A DNA stretch of 54,937 bases, from the NCBI GenBank assembly GCA_913020495.1, contig CAJWBJ010000011.1, positions 1 to 54,937 of the forward strand, in the 5' to 3' direction. The stretch comes from an uncultured Oleiphilus sp. Its GTDB lineage: Bacteria; Pseudomonadota; Gammaproteobacteria; Pseudomonadales; Oleiphilaceae. Below are positions 28,019 to 36,546 of the stretch, piece after piece (positions within the stretch are counted from its first letter, which is position 1; each line of letters begins with the position of its first letter). A program made the translations under genes and the position numbers. The notes below the pieces were generated by a model. The model saw nothing but the letters and a program-made list of their open reading frames with translations. It was not told the origin of the DNA and did no database searches.

Positions 28019-28891
28019 TTGAAAAAAACATCGTTAAAACAGTGCATGTTGTTTATTTTTATTCCCTGCCTGCTTATAGGGTTAGTGGCTTTTATTGTTT
28101 ATCAACACAATGGCAAGGTAGGTTTGACTAAACTACCTCCGGCATCATTGGCGCAGTGGTATAAGCCTGAAAATAAACGACAGGTCTGGTTACATAATAT
28201 GTTTAAACTGCGGCGTGAAATGCAGGCTGTGGAATATTATGCCGAGACAGGGAATGATGCGCTACTTAATAAATGGGCTACTCGACTGAATGAGCATTAT
28301 TTGAAAATTGGGGACATGGTTCCTGAGTGGCAGAAAATGCTTAATATTCGAGCCATTTCTGACGTAAAGGAAAGCGTTCAAAATAAGCAATTTGAAATGC
28401 TCTCCGAAGCAATGAATGAATTAAGTAAAAGTTGCGACACGTGTCATGATAATTACCGGGCAACTACCGCTACGCTATATCGAGCGCCTGACTTTTCAAC
28501 CATTGAAATCAGCCCCTCGATTTCATTGGTTGAGCACATGGACGCGCTAACGAAGCAAGTAAATCAAATTAAAATCACCTCCGAAGATGGTATGACTGAG
28601 CTAGCATTAGCATCGCTATCAGACCTGAGTGATGGGATTAATACCTTAGGAAGTACCTGCATTAATTGCCATAAAAGTGACAAGCGAATTTATCCTGACG
28701 AGGCGATCAAAAATAGTATTTCTCAGCTAAAACAAAACTTGAAAACCGGCACACTTAAAGATCAGGGGCAAGAATTAGGGACTTTGGCGGTAATTGCCTG
28801 TGCTCGCTGTCATGGGACGCACCGAATTTCCTATGATGAGAAGAGTAAATTAACCGCTAAGCCAAATTGGGATCAATTACTAAAGCATTGA
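28019..28891 (+). CDS. Membrane-anchored three-haem c-type cytochrome
   Basis: A 290-residue protein with an N-terminal signal-anchor (MKKTSLKQCMLFIFIPCLL and on) and three CxxCH haem sites: CDTCH at 139-143, CINCH at 214-218, CARCH at 261-265. The first two each follow a helical stretch of about 75 residues, reminiscent of cytochrome c'/c556 bundles. The third has no such bundle before it. It would face the periplasm and transfer electrons or bind small ligands. The start is TTG 28019, with AGGGA 9 nt upstream; the later ATG would cut the basic signal head. I do not recognise a named family. Confidence 0.8.
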   Translation: MKKTSLKQCMLFIFIPCLLIGLVAFIVYQHNGKVGLTKLPPASLAQWYKPENKRQVWLHNMFKLRREMQAVEYYAETGNDALLNKWATRLNEHYLKIGDMVPEWQKMLNIRAISDVKESVQNKQFEMLSEAMNELSKSCDTCHDNYRATTATLYRAPDFSTIEISPSISLVEHMDALTKQVNQIKITSEDGMTELALASLSDLSDGINTLGSTCINCHKSDKRIYPDEAIKNSISQLKQNLKTGTLKDQGQELGTLAVIACARCHGTHRISYDEKSKLTAKPNWDQLLKH

Positions 28892-29392
28892 TTTTTAATA
28901 AGGGTATATATTTATAAAATAGTTCTTTTAGTTATATCGTTTCTGGGGTTAGCTCGACAAATAAATGTGTGACATGTTATCTATTATTTTTAAGTGTTTG
29001 AGTTGCTCGTTTGATAGAGATGCTTTTTTTAATTAATTATGGGGATGAAAGTCGTATCTTATATGCAGTATAAAATGCGAGTGGAAATGACTATAAGGTA
29101 AAAAGGGTAGTTGACTTAAATATGGATGACGATGTCGCTTAGCGTAAGAGAAAGACTAGTACCATTACAAAAAGGCTACATTTTGAGTTTGACGTTTAAG
29201 CGGAGAAAATCATATTTAAACGCCAATATAAAAGATGATATTCATGGCTTGGAGTTAGATTGTAAGCTTTTTATAAGTAGATGTTGTGACAGGGGTGAAC
29301 TAAATCACGTTTGTCTAAAGATAACCTTTTTTCTTTAATCAAGGCTTATATAATTACGCGCAGATAAAACTATAAAATAAAGTAGGTGATAG
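28892..29392. other. AT-rich 500-nt stretch without a convincing gene
   Basis: This region between the cytochrome gene and the FkbM gene is clearly richer in A+T than its surroundings. It holds one open frame (29126-29338, 70 codons), with a TTGACT-like box upstream but no Shine-Dalgarno and no recognisable family. It carries a long T/A-rich tract near 29020. With the methyltransferase gene it looks like an insertion into conserved gene order. No terminator or direct repeat could be defined. Confidence 0.5.
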
Positions 29393-30271
29393 ATGAGTGG
29401 GAATACTGAATTAAATAATATAAAACTGGTGGGTGACTTAGTTCGTCAGTATGCTCCAGAACTTTCGTTTACAATGTGTGAAATTGGTGCGAGACAAATT
29501 GCAGGACAACAAGAACCATTTTATGCCTTGTTAGAACTTTTTCCTGAGTCAAAGCTTATTGGCTTCGAGGTTGATGCTGAGTCTTGTAAAGAATTAAATA
29601 AGACTGCCCCCCCATATATCTGTTATTACCCAACAGCTATTGGAGGTCTTAATGGTGAGCAGACGTTGTATGAAACTCTTGGGCCAGAATGTTCATCTTT
29701 ATATAAACCTAATGATGCATTACTAAATAAGTATAATGCCTTAGAGCAAGTTGCAGTGAAGGCTGAGCACAAACTACTCGTATCTACTTTGGATAGTTTT
29801 ATTGAAGAGAATAATATTGGGTCGATTGATTTTATCAAAATTGATATACAGGGTGCCGAACTGGATGCTTTTAAAGGCGGTGTAAATGCCTTGAAAGACA
29901 CGGTGTTTATCGTGTCCGAGGTAGAGTTTATTCCTTTATATGAAAATCAACCCCTGTTTGGCGATGTTTGTAAATTTCTAAGTAGTGAAGGCTTGATGTT
30001 TCATAAATTCCTAGGCCTTGCTGGAAGAAGTATTAAGCCTGTAATTCTTCAAAACAATATCAATTTTGGTACTCAGCATATGTGGTCTGATGCTGTTTAC
30101 ATTAAGGATATTGAAAAGTTGAATAAAGTGCCTCCAGATAGCTTATTAAAACTTGCTTTGTTAGCGACTTTATACGGCAGTCCTGATGTGACTTATCACT
30201 GTTTTGAGTTATACGATGAATTGAAGAAAACGAATTTACTTCAGGATTTCATTAATAAGGTTGTCAACTGA
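29393..30271 (+). CDS. FkbM-family SAM-dependent methyltransferase
   Basis: A 292-residue protein whose residues about 35-200 fit the FkbM domain: CEIGAR near the N-terminus as the SAM-binding start, LIGFEVDAESCKEL (acidic ribose ligand), and the hallmark SIDFIKIDIQGAELDAFKGG. FkbM enzymes O-methylate sugars, polyketides or surface glycans; the substrate is unknown here. AGTAGG lies 7 nt before the ATG. It is AT-rich, sits alone between conserved genes and converges with rsmE, which suggests horizontal acquisition. Confidence 0.82.
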   Translation: MSGNTELNNIKLVGDLVRQYAPELSFTMCEIGARQIAGQQEPFYALLELFPESKLIGFEVDAESCKELNKTAPPYICYYPTAIGGLNGEQTLYETLGPECSSLYKPNDALLNKYNALEQVAVKAEHKLLVSTLDSFIEENNIGSIDFIKIDIQGAELDAFKGGVNALKDTVFIVSEVEFIPLYENQPLFGDVCKFLSSEGLMFHKFLGLAGRSIKPVILQNNINFGTQHMWSDAVYIKDIEKLNKVPPDSLLKLALLATLYGSPDVTYHCFELYDELKKTNLLQDFINKVVN

Positions 30272-30303
30272 TCATTACTTTTATTGGATGACTTACGTGT
30301 AGC

Positions 30304-31017
30304 TTAGGCACAAAATAAACGGGCTATCAGAGCGGGTACTGCCGTCTCAACGCGTAAAATTCGCGGACCTAAATGCACGCTTTGAAATCCACACTCTTTT
30401 AGCTTATCTACTTCGTAAGGTGTAAACCCGCCTTCAGGGCCAATCACCAGCGTAGTCTCACCTTGAATGTTAATTGGGCAAGGGTTTGGTTCACCTGGGT
30501 GGGCGAGTAGCTTACGCGTATTTTGACTAATGCCAGGGAGTTCATCTTCCACAAAGGGTTTGAATCGTTTCTTTAAATGAATTTCAGGCATTTGAGTGTC
30601 TTTGGCTTGTTCTAAGCCAAGTATGCAATTTTCACGTATTTTTGCTTCTGTTAACCATGGTGATTGCCAAAAGCTTTTTTCTACTTTCCATGAATGAATA
30701 AAATATAGTTTCTTAACGCCCATCGTTGTGGCTGTTTGAATAATACGCTTAAGCATTTTAGGTCTTGGTAGACCAATAATTAAAGTAAGAGGGAGTGCTG
30801 GTGGTGATGCAGAGTGCCAGTCAATTTCAAATCTTGCGGTTTCAGTATCAAACTGGGTGACAAGGGCAGTGCCGATGTCGCCATTAAGTATACCAACGCA
30901 CAGCGTGTCACCTACTTTCGTTGTGAGTGTGGTGTGAAGGTGCTTGAGCTGGCGGCCAGAAATCTCAGCAGAGGTTTCCGATAGCATATTATCGGGTAGT
31001 AATAATAATAGGTTCAT
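30304..31017 (-). CDS. rsmE: 16S rRNA (uracil-1498-N3)-methyltransferase
   Basis: A 237-residue SPOUT-class enzyme that methylates U1498 of 16S rRNA. The N-terminal PUA-like part has EISGRQLKHLHTTL. The C-terminal trefoil knot shows LVIGPEGGFTPYEVDKLKE and LGPRILRVETAVPAL, the SAM-binding signature of RsmE. It is the last gene of the ubiE-tat cluster, 22 nt after tatC. Confidence 0.95.
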   Translation of the reverse strand: MNLLLLLPDNMLSETSAEISGRQLKHLHTTLTTKVGDTLCVGILNGDIGTALVTQFDTETARFEIDWHSASPPALPLTLIIGLPRPKMLKRIIQTATTMGVKKLYFIHSWKVEKSFWQSPWLTEAKIRENCILGLEQAKDTQMPEIHLKKRFKPFVEDELPGISQNTRKLLAHPGEPNPCPINIQGETTLVIGPEGGFTPYEVDKLKECGFQSVHLGPRILRVETAVPALIARLFCA

Positions 31018-31039
31018 TTTGTAGAAATACTTAGAGTTA

Positions 31040-31807
31040 TTAATCTGCTTTTGGGCGTCGTTCTACTATTTTTGCAAACAATAATCCGATTTCAAATAGC
31101 ATCCACATCGGTACGGCAAGTAAGGTTTGTGAAATGACATCCGGTGGTGTGAGTAGCATTCCAACAACAAAGCAGGCAACCACTAAATAAGGGCGTTTTT
31201 GCCTTAAACTTTCGACACTTGTTACACCGATGGAAACTAAAATAATAATCGCAATGGGGATTTCAAAAACAATGCCAAAGGCAAAGAAGAGCTTAAGAAC
31301 GAAATCGAGATAGCGACTAATATCAGTCATCATTGACACGCCTTCAGGGCCTGCGCTGGTGAAGAAACCAAAAATCAGAGGAAATACCACAAAGTAAGCA
31401 AATGCGATCCCAGAGTAGAACAGAACAATGCTAGAAAATAATAAGGGAAAGGCTAACTTTTTTTCTTTATCGTAAAGTGCTGGTGCGATGAAACTCCATA
31501 TCTGGTAAAGCACATAGGGCATGGCGATAAAAATGGAGACCATTAATGTTAATTTGAATGGTGCAAAAAAAGGAGATGCAACATCCGTTGCTATCATCGT
31601 GCTACCTTCAGGTAATAATTCACGCAAAGGTTCAGCAACAATGAGGTAAATGTCATTGGCAAAATAATAAAGAGAGGCAAAAACAATAATGACAAAAATA
31701 ACCGCGCGGAGTAAGTGATTCCTAAGTTCGATCAGGTGTTGTATTAAAGGTTGGGTTTGTTCAACAGATGTACTGTTTGGGGAGGTGTCTGCATCTGAGT
31801 CATTCAT
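31040..31807 (-). CDS. tatC: Twin-arginine translocase subunit TatC
   Basis: A 255-residue inner-membrane protein with six predicted helices. TatC with TatB recognises twin-arginine signal peptides and then recruits TatA. Motifs are [18 protein letters not shown] at the N-terminus and [12 protein letters not shown] in the first cytoplasmic loop, followed by [11 protein letters not shown]. It starts inside the tatB stop (ATGA overlap). Confidence 0.97.
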   Translation of the reverse strand: MNDSDADTSPNSTSVEQTQPLIQHLIELRNHLLRAVIFVIIVFASLYYFANDIYLIVAEPLRELLPEGSTMIATDVASPFFAPFKLTLMVSIFIAMPYVLYQIWSFIAPALYDKEKKLAFPLLFSSIVLFYSGIAFAYFVVFPLIFGFFTSAGPEGVSMMTDISRYLDFVLKLFFAFGIVFEIPIAIIILVSIGVTSVESLRQKRPYLVVACFVVGMLLTPPDVISQTLLAVPMWMLFEIGLLFAKIVERRPKAD

Positions 31808-32205
31808 TTTTGTTGGCTGCTTATATTTTCTTGAGAGGCTTGTGTCGTAGAGGGCTGATCCTTTCCGGGGGCTGTATCTTGAGTTGGGATGAAAGGTTTG
31901 TCTTCTTCCTCTCTAGGTAAGGGTTCAAACTCTTTTGCGCGCTGAAGGGCTTCACTGATGGTTGAGTGAATTTTGTTAACATCTTCATTAATGTTAAGGC
32001 TTTCACCCTGCTTTTTTAATTCTTCGCGGAGTTCATCTAATTCAATTTGTCGATCAATCTCTTTTGTGAACTGACCAGCCATACGGCGTGCTCGACCCAC
32101 CCATTTGCCTACTGTTCTTGCTGCGACAGGCAAGCGTTCAGGGCCAAGAACAAGCAAAGAAATAATGCCAACAAAAACTAACTCTAAAAAGCCAATATCA
32201 AACAT
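31804..32205 (-). CDS. tatB: Twin-arginine translocase subunit TatB
   Basis: A 133-residue protein with a short N-terminal membrane helix, the hinge [18 protein letters not shown] typical of TatB, an amphipathic helix, and a hydrophilic Gln/Pro/Ser-rich tail. It acts with TatC as the Tat substrate receptor. It is 33 nt after tatA and overlaps tatC by 4 nt. Confidence 0.95.
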   Translation of the reverse strand: MFDIGFLELVFVGIISLLVLGPERLPVAARTVGKWVGRARRMAGQFTKEIDRQIELDELREELKKQGESLNINEDVNKIHSTISEALQRAKEFEPLPREEEDKPFIPTQDTAPGKDQPSTTQASQENISSQQK

Positions 32206-32238
32206 TGCAATTTGCCATGCCCAAGATGAAAAAAAGCA

Positions 32239-32466
32239 TTACTTAGACTGAGTATCTTCTTTCTTGGCTTCAACCTTTTCAGCTTTGCCTTCGATGATGT
32301 CGTCACTGTTTTTTTCTAAAGGTTTTGCTTCTTCATCTTTCATAGCTTTTTTGAAGCCTTTTACTGCGCCACCTAAATCACCACCCATGTTACGAAGTTT
32401 TTTAGTGCCGAATATTAGCGCGACGATCACAAGGATGATCAGTAATTGCATTGGACTAATGCCCAT
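32239..32466 (-). CDS. tatA: Twin-arginine translocase subunit TatA
   Basis: A 75-residue protein: one N-terminal helix ([16 protein letters not shown]), the FGTKKL hinge, an amphipathic helix with [15 protein letters not shown], then a charged tail. TatA oligomers form the protein-conducting assembly of the Tat pathway. It lies 29 nt after hisE and precedes tatB. Confidence 0.96.
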   Translation of the reverse strand: MGISPMQLLIILVIVALIFGTKKLRNMGGDLGGAVKGFKKAMKDEEAKPLEKNSDDIIEGKAEKVEAKKEDTQSK

Positions 32467-32495
32467 AATGGTTCCCCTGTTTCAAAAATTATGTG

Positions 32496-32831
32496 CTATT
32501 TATTTCTGGATGACTTTTCTTCAAGGCCTGACAAATTAAAACGACGTTGAAGTTCACTTAAAATATCATCCGGATGTAAATCGAGATGAGACAACATTAC
32601 CATACTATGAAACCAAAGATCGGCCGTTTCATAAACTAATGCCTGTTTTTTTACGTCGTCTTGATCTTCAGCATCTTTTGCAGCCAAAATTGTTTCGGTA
32701 CATTCTTCACCTACTTTCTCAAGGATTTTGTTCAAACCTTTTTTGTGTAAGCTGGCAACATACGAACTATCGGGGTCTGCCTGTTTTCGTTCGGCGAGTA
32801 CTGCGGCAAGTTCATCTAATACGGTGGACAT
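32496..32831 (-). CDS. hisE: Phosphoribosyl-ATP pyrophosphatase
   Basis: A 111-residue all-helical MazG-like enzyme of histidine synthesis that hydrolyses PR-ATP to PR-AMP. The signature [16 protein letters not shown] with acidic metal ligands, and [17 protein letters not shown], are clear. In many relatives hisI precedes hisE in this cluster; here hisE directly follows ubiB and hisI is absent. The step-3 enzyme must be encoded elsewhere. Confidence 0.95.
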   Translation of the reverse strand: MSTVLDELAAVLAERKQADPDSSYVASLHKKGLNKILEKVGEECTETILAAKDAEDQDDVKKQALVYETADLWFHSMVMLSHLDLHPDDILSELQRRFNLSGLEEKSSRNK

Positions 32832-32865
32832 ATATTTTCTCGATTTAGTTCTATTTATATCGGTT

Positions 32866-34524
32866 CTATTTTCGGCGGATCAAAAAATAACTACCAAGTA
32901 AAAAGGGTACAGCACTTTGCCACGAAATGGTATTTAGCCAACTGAGCGTTGAAGGCGAGGCAATTGCAATACCTGCTAAAACGAGCGTGATACCTAAGGC
33001 ATAATCTTTAGATTGGTTGCGCTGCTGCTTAATTTCATTGCTCAGAGCAAGTGTATGGTCTTCTCGTTGCTTGCCAAAGTTATCAAGATGTTTGATTTGA
33101 TTCATGGCATCAAAAATAAGTTTAGGTACTTCAGGCGATTGCTCTAGCCATTCAGGTAAATGTTGCTTCACATTTTTCCAAACCCCTGGAGGGGCCATAC
33201 GCTGCTTCATCCAATTTTCTAAATATGGTTGTGCCGTATTCCACAAATCAAGGTCAGGGTAGAGTTGTCGGCCAAGTCCTTCAATGTTTAATAAGGTTTT
33301 TTGAAGTAGAACTAATTGAGGCTGAACTTCCATATTAAACCGGCGGGCAGTTTGAAATAAGCGAAGTAAAAATTGGCCAAACGAAATATCTTTTAATGGG
33401 CGCTCAAAAATCGGTTCGCACACCGTTCGGATTGCCGATTCAAACTCGTCAACCCGCGTATCTTCGGGAACCCAGCCAGAAGAAACGTGAAGTTCAGCGA
33501 CTAGTCGATAATCACGTTTAAAAAAGGCTAATAAGTTGCGCGCCAGATAGTTCTGGTCTTCCTGAGTCAAGGTGCCGACAATACCAAAATCTATGGCAAT
33601 ATATTGCGGGTTATGTGTGTGTTCGGCGGAGACAAAAATATTACCCGGATGCATGTCGGCATGAAAGAAGCTGTCTCGAAATACTTGGGTAAAGAATATT
33701 TCGACACCGCGTTCTGCCAATATTTTAAGGTTTACACCCGATGCTTTTAGTTGTTCGACATCAGCAACAGGCATGCCATAAATTCGTTCCATAACAAGCA
33801 CGTCATGGTTGGTGTAATCCCAAAAAATCTCAGGGATATAGATGAGTTCAGAGTTTAAAAAGTTGCGCCGAAGTTGTGATGCATTGGCAGCTTCACGCTG
33901 CAAGTCGAGTTCATCATAAATCGTCTTTTGATAATCTTTCACAATTTGAACTGGGTGTAAGCGTTTACCGTCGGCCCAATAGTTCTCTAATAACGTTGCG
34001 AGAACTAGCATCAGAGCAATATCTTGGTCTATGGTGCCTTCAATATTAGGTCGAATTACTTTGACGACGACTTCTTTGCCATTCTTTAGTCGTGCGCTAT
34101 GAACTTGAGCGATGGAGGCAGATGCTAGAGGCTCAACACTAAACTCTGAAAATAACTGCTCTGTTTTTTGTTTGAGTGAGTCTTCAATGATTTGTTTTGC
34201 TTGTTCGCCAGGGAAGGGTGAAACGTTGTCTTGAAGGTTTTTGAGTGAGTCAGCAATGTCGTCGGGAAGTAAGTCTCGGCGGGTCGATAGAATTTGCCCA
34301 AATTTGATAAAAATGGGGCCGAGGGTTTCAAGTGCTAAGCGAATTCGTTCACCGCGTGAAAGCTTAGGTTTTGGGAAAAAGTGCCAAGGCGCTAAAAAGA
34401 ACAGGACTCGGACGGGAAGCGGGAGGTGAGCCAGAGGTATAAATTCATCTAAACGGTATCGGCTAACAACCCAAAGAATGACAAATATTCGACGGAGCTT
34501 AGTGATTAATAGTAGTTTTGACAC
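32866..34524 (-). CDS. ubiB: Ubiquinone biosynthesis atypical kinase UbiB
   Basis: A 552-residue member of the UbiB/ADCK protein-kinase-like family, needed for ubiquinone synthesis. The KxGQ motif appears as [20 protein letters not shown]. An Ala-rich loop replaces the Gly loop (SASIAQVH), and the catalytic/metal motifs are [14 protein letters not shown] and [10 protein letters not shown]. Two hydrophobic helices close the C-terminus, anchoring it to the inner membrane. The start is GTG 34524, with GGAAAG 7 nt upstream. It is in operon with ubiE-ubiJ upstream. Confidence 0.96.
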   Translation of the reverse strand: MSKLLLITKLRRIFVILWVVSRYRLDEFIPLAHLPLPVRVLFFLAPWHFFPKPKLSRGERIRLALETLGPIFIKFGQILSTRRDLLPDDIADSLKNLQDNVSPFPGEQAKQIIEDSLKQKTEQLFSEFSVEPLASASIAQVHSARLKNGKEVVVKVIRPNIEGTIDQDIALMLVLATLLENYWADGKRLHPVQIVKDYQKTIYDELDLQREAANASQLRRNFLNSELIYIPEIFWDYTNHDVLVMERIYGMPVADVEQLKASGVNLKILAERGVEIFFTQVFRDSFFHADMHPGNIFVSAEHTHNPQYIAIDFGIVGTLTQEDQNYLARNLLAFFKRDYRLVAELHVSSGWVPEDTRVDEFESAIRTVCEPIFERPLKDISFGQFLLRLFQTARRFNMEVQPQLVLLQKTLLNIEGLGRQLYPDLDLWNTAQPYLENWMKQRMAPPGVWKNVKQHLPEWLEQSPEVPKLIFDAMNQIKHLDNFGKQREDHTLALSNEIKQQRNQSKDYALGITLVLAGIAIASPSTLSWLNTISWQSAVPFLLGSYFLIRRK

Positions 34525-34566
34525 GTTTTACTTTCCAAAATCGTTTTTCTGTTCTTGTTGAGCTAT

Positions 34567-35196
34567 TTAAGACTTTTCAGTTTGATTGAAAGCTTTTCTA
34601 ACTTTGGCCTCTAATCGATCAGTTGCCAGTCGTAATTGGTCGATAGCTTCAAATTGAGTTTTAGACAGCGCTTTGCTGGGAATTAAGCGAACTTCATATT
34701 TTATAAATTCTTCGACATCATTTATAAATGACTGGCTCAATGTTTTGCCAAAAGAAAAGCTTTGACGTAGTGATGTTCCGATAAAATTTGCGGGCACATC
34801 GCCAATAAGCGTGGCTAATATACCTTCCCAGTCAATATTTACCTTTCCCATAAAACTTTGGATTTGCTGTGCTCTAACGGCATCACCACTTAAGATTATT
34901 TCTTTACTTCTAAATAGCTGCGTTTTGTTTTGGTAGCTCGCGAGCTTGATAAATGCCAATGCGCTACCACTTAAACGAACCGTAGATCGATCCTGCTCAG
35001 GAAGCAGTACTACTTTTCCGTTGTCAGAGCCAAAAAAGAAAGTTTGTTTCGGTGAATTGATCGCCACTTCCAATATGCAGCCCTGCAAAAGATTAAGTTT
35101 CTTTTGCGAAGCGGGGTCCATTGATAGCGCCATATTAAGGGCCTTCTCTATCGTAGGGGCTGCTTTTTGAATAAGTGAAGGATCAATGAGGCTCAT
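34567..35196 (-). CDS. ubiJ: Ubiquinone biosynthesis accessory factor UbiJ
   Basis: A 209-residue protein with an N-terminal SCP2 lipid-binding domain (about residues 10-115) and a C-terminal helical tail. In E. coli UbiJ binds ubiquinone intermediates and organises the soluble Ubi complex. Sequence conservation is modest; assignment leans on the fold pattern and on lying exactly between ubiE and ubiB. Its ATG immediately follows the ubiE stop. Confidence 0.87.
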   Translation of the reverse strand: MSLIDPSLIQKAAPTIEKALNMALSMDPASQKKLNLLQGCILEVAINSPKQTFFFGSDNGKVVLLPEQDRSTVRLSGSALAFIKLASYQNKTQLFRSKEIILSGDAVRAQQIQSFMGKVNIDWEGILATLIGDVPANFIGTSLRQSFSFGKTLSQSFINDVEEFIKYEVRLIPSKALSKTQFEAIDQLRLATDRLEAKVRKAFNQTEKS

Positions 35197-35985
35197 TTAG
35201 GGTTTGATCCCAGTATGCAAAGCCACAATTCCACCCGACATATTGTGGTAACGGCAATTCACTAAACCGGCGTTTTCCATCATACCTTTGAGGGTTTCTT
35301 GATCAGGATGCATACGAATAGATTCAGCCAGATACTGATAACTTGAACTGTCATTTGTAATTAGCTTGCCCATAAAAGGTAAAGCTGTGAAAGAGTACTT
35401 ATCATAAATGGAGCTTAGCATTGGGTTAGACGGCTTAGAGAATTCAAGTATCAATAAGCGACCACCTGGTTTTAACACACGAGTCATGGATGCGATGGCT
35501 TTATCTTTATCGGTGACGTTCCGAAGACCAAATGCAATGCTGACGCAATTAAAGTGGTTGTCAGGGAAGGGTAATGTTTCGGCATTTGCTTGCACAAACT
35601 CAATATTGCTTCCATATCCACGGTCTAATAAACGATCTCGGCCCACATTTAACATTGAAGAGTTAATATCAGCCAGCACAACTTGGCCTTGTTCTCCCAC
35701 GCGTTTTGAAAATTGCATGGTAAGATCGCCTGTACCACCGGCGATATCCAATACTTTATAGCCTGGTCTAACACCGCTTGACTCAATCGTTAAACGCTTC
35801 CATATCCGGTGAATGCCGAGTGACATTAAGTCATTCATGATGTCGTATTTACTTGCCACAGAATGAAAAACATCGGCTACTTTCCCGGCTTTGTCGTCGG
35901 TATTAACATCTTGATAACCAAAATGAGTGACTGAGTCTGTATCTTGGCTTGCTTTAGCTGTATCTGAATTGGGCGCGCTTGGCAT
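35197..35985 (-). CDS. ubiE: Demethylmenaquinone/2-methoxy-6-polyprenylbenzoquinol methyltransferase
   Basis: A 262-residue class I SAM enzyme catalysing the C-methylation step of ubiquinone (and menaquinone, if present). Motifs are [23 protein letters not shown] motif [11 protein letters not shown], and the family signatures [13 protein letters not shown] and RPGGRLL-type [15 protein letters not shown]. It is the first gene of the ubi-his-tat cluster; the 196-nt gap upstream separates it from the divergent PHA-system gene. Confidence 0.97.
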   Translation of the reverse strand: MPSAPNSDTAKASQDTDSVTHFGYQDVNTDDKAGKVADVFHSVASKYDIMNDLMSLGIHRIWKRLTIESSGVRPGYKVLDIAGGTGDLTMQFSKRVGEQGQVVLADINSSMLNVGRDRLLDRGYGSNIEFVQANAETLPFPDNHFNCVSIAFGLRNVTDKDKAIASMTRVLKPGGRLLILEFSKPSNPMLSSIYDKYSFTALPFMGKLITNDSSSYQYLAESIRMHPDQETLKGMMENAGLVNCRYHNMSGGIVALHTGIKP

Positions 35986-36181
35986 GAAATAGTCTCTGCT
36001 GATTCATTTAAGATGGCTATTCTAACCTTGGTAGGCAAGGAAAACTATGCTGACATGCTTTAAAATACTAATCGGAGCGATTAATAAATGGGTCAAAGTG
36101 AGTAGTTTTGTTGTGAAGGATCGTTTCAAGGTACTATTAAGTTAATTACGTGAGAGTTGTAGATTAGAGTGAGAATGAATT

Positions 36182-36457
36182 ATGTCTGTTATTAGAGTGA
36201 ATCGTACGCATAGCCTAGCGCTTGATGAGGCAAGAAAATTAGCAGAAGAATTGGTGGTTAATCTAGCGCAAGAGTTTGGTGTTAAATACCATTGGGAAGA
36301 TGAAACTGTAAGGTTTAAAGGTGCGGGTGCCAAAGGCCATATGACAGTATTAAGTGGTCGTGTAGAGCTTAAAATGGAGCTAGGCTTTTTGTTGAACCCT
36401 TTTAAGGGAAAGATCGAAAAGTCAATCACGCGACGTCTTGATGAAGTTTGTGATTAA
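36182..36457 (+). CDS. Polyhydroxyalkanoic acid system family protein
   Basis: A 91-residue protein matching the PHA_gran_rgn family (start MSVIRVNRTHSLALDEARKL; centre VRFKGAGAKGHMTV; LGFLLNPFKGKIEKSI). Members are found near PHA granule genes and next to ubiE in PHA-producing and other gammaproteobacteria. Its molecular role is not established. It is divergent from ubiE and 89 nt before the acyl-CoA synthetase gene. Confidence 0.82.
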   Translation: MSVIRVNRTHSLALDEARKLAEELVVNLAQEFGVKYHWEDETVRFKGAGAKGHMTVLSGRVELKMELGFLLNPFKGKIEKSITRRLDEVCD

Positions 36458-36546
36458 AACTCTGTTCGAAATGAGTTTTTGCATTGGTATGCGCAACAGG
36501 AAAAGAATAAAAATCTAAAAAATACAATTTAAATAAGAGAGTATTT

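Noticed and set aside
29126-29338. 70-residue frame in the AT-rich gap
   Set aside because: No Shine-Dalgarno, no family likeness and a basic composition; kept only as a note in the gap entry.
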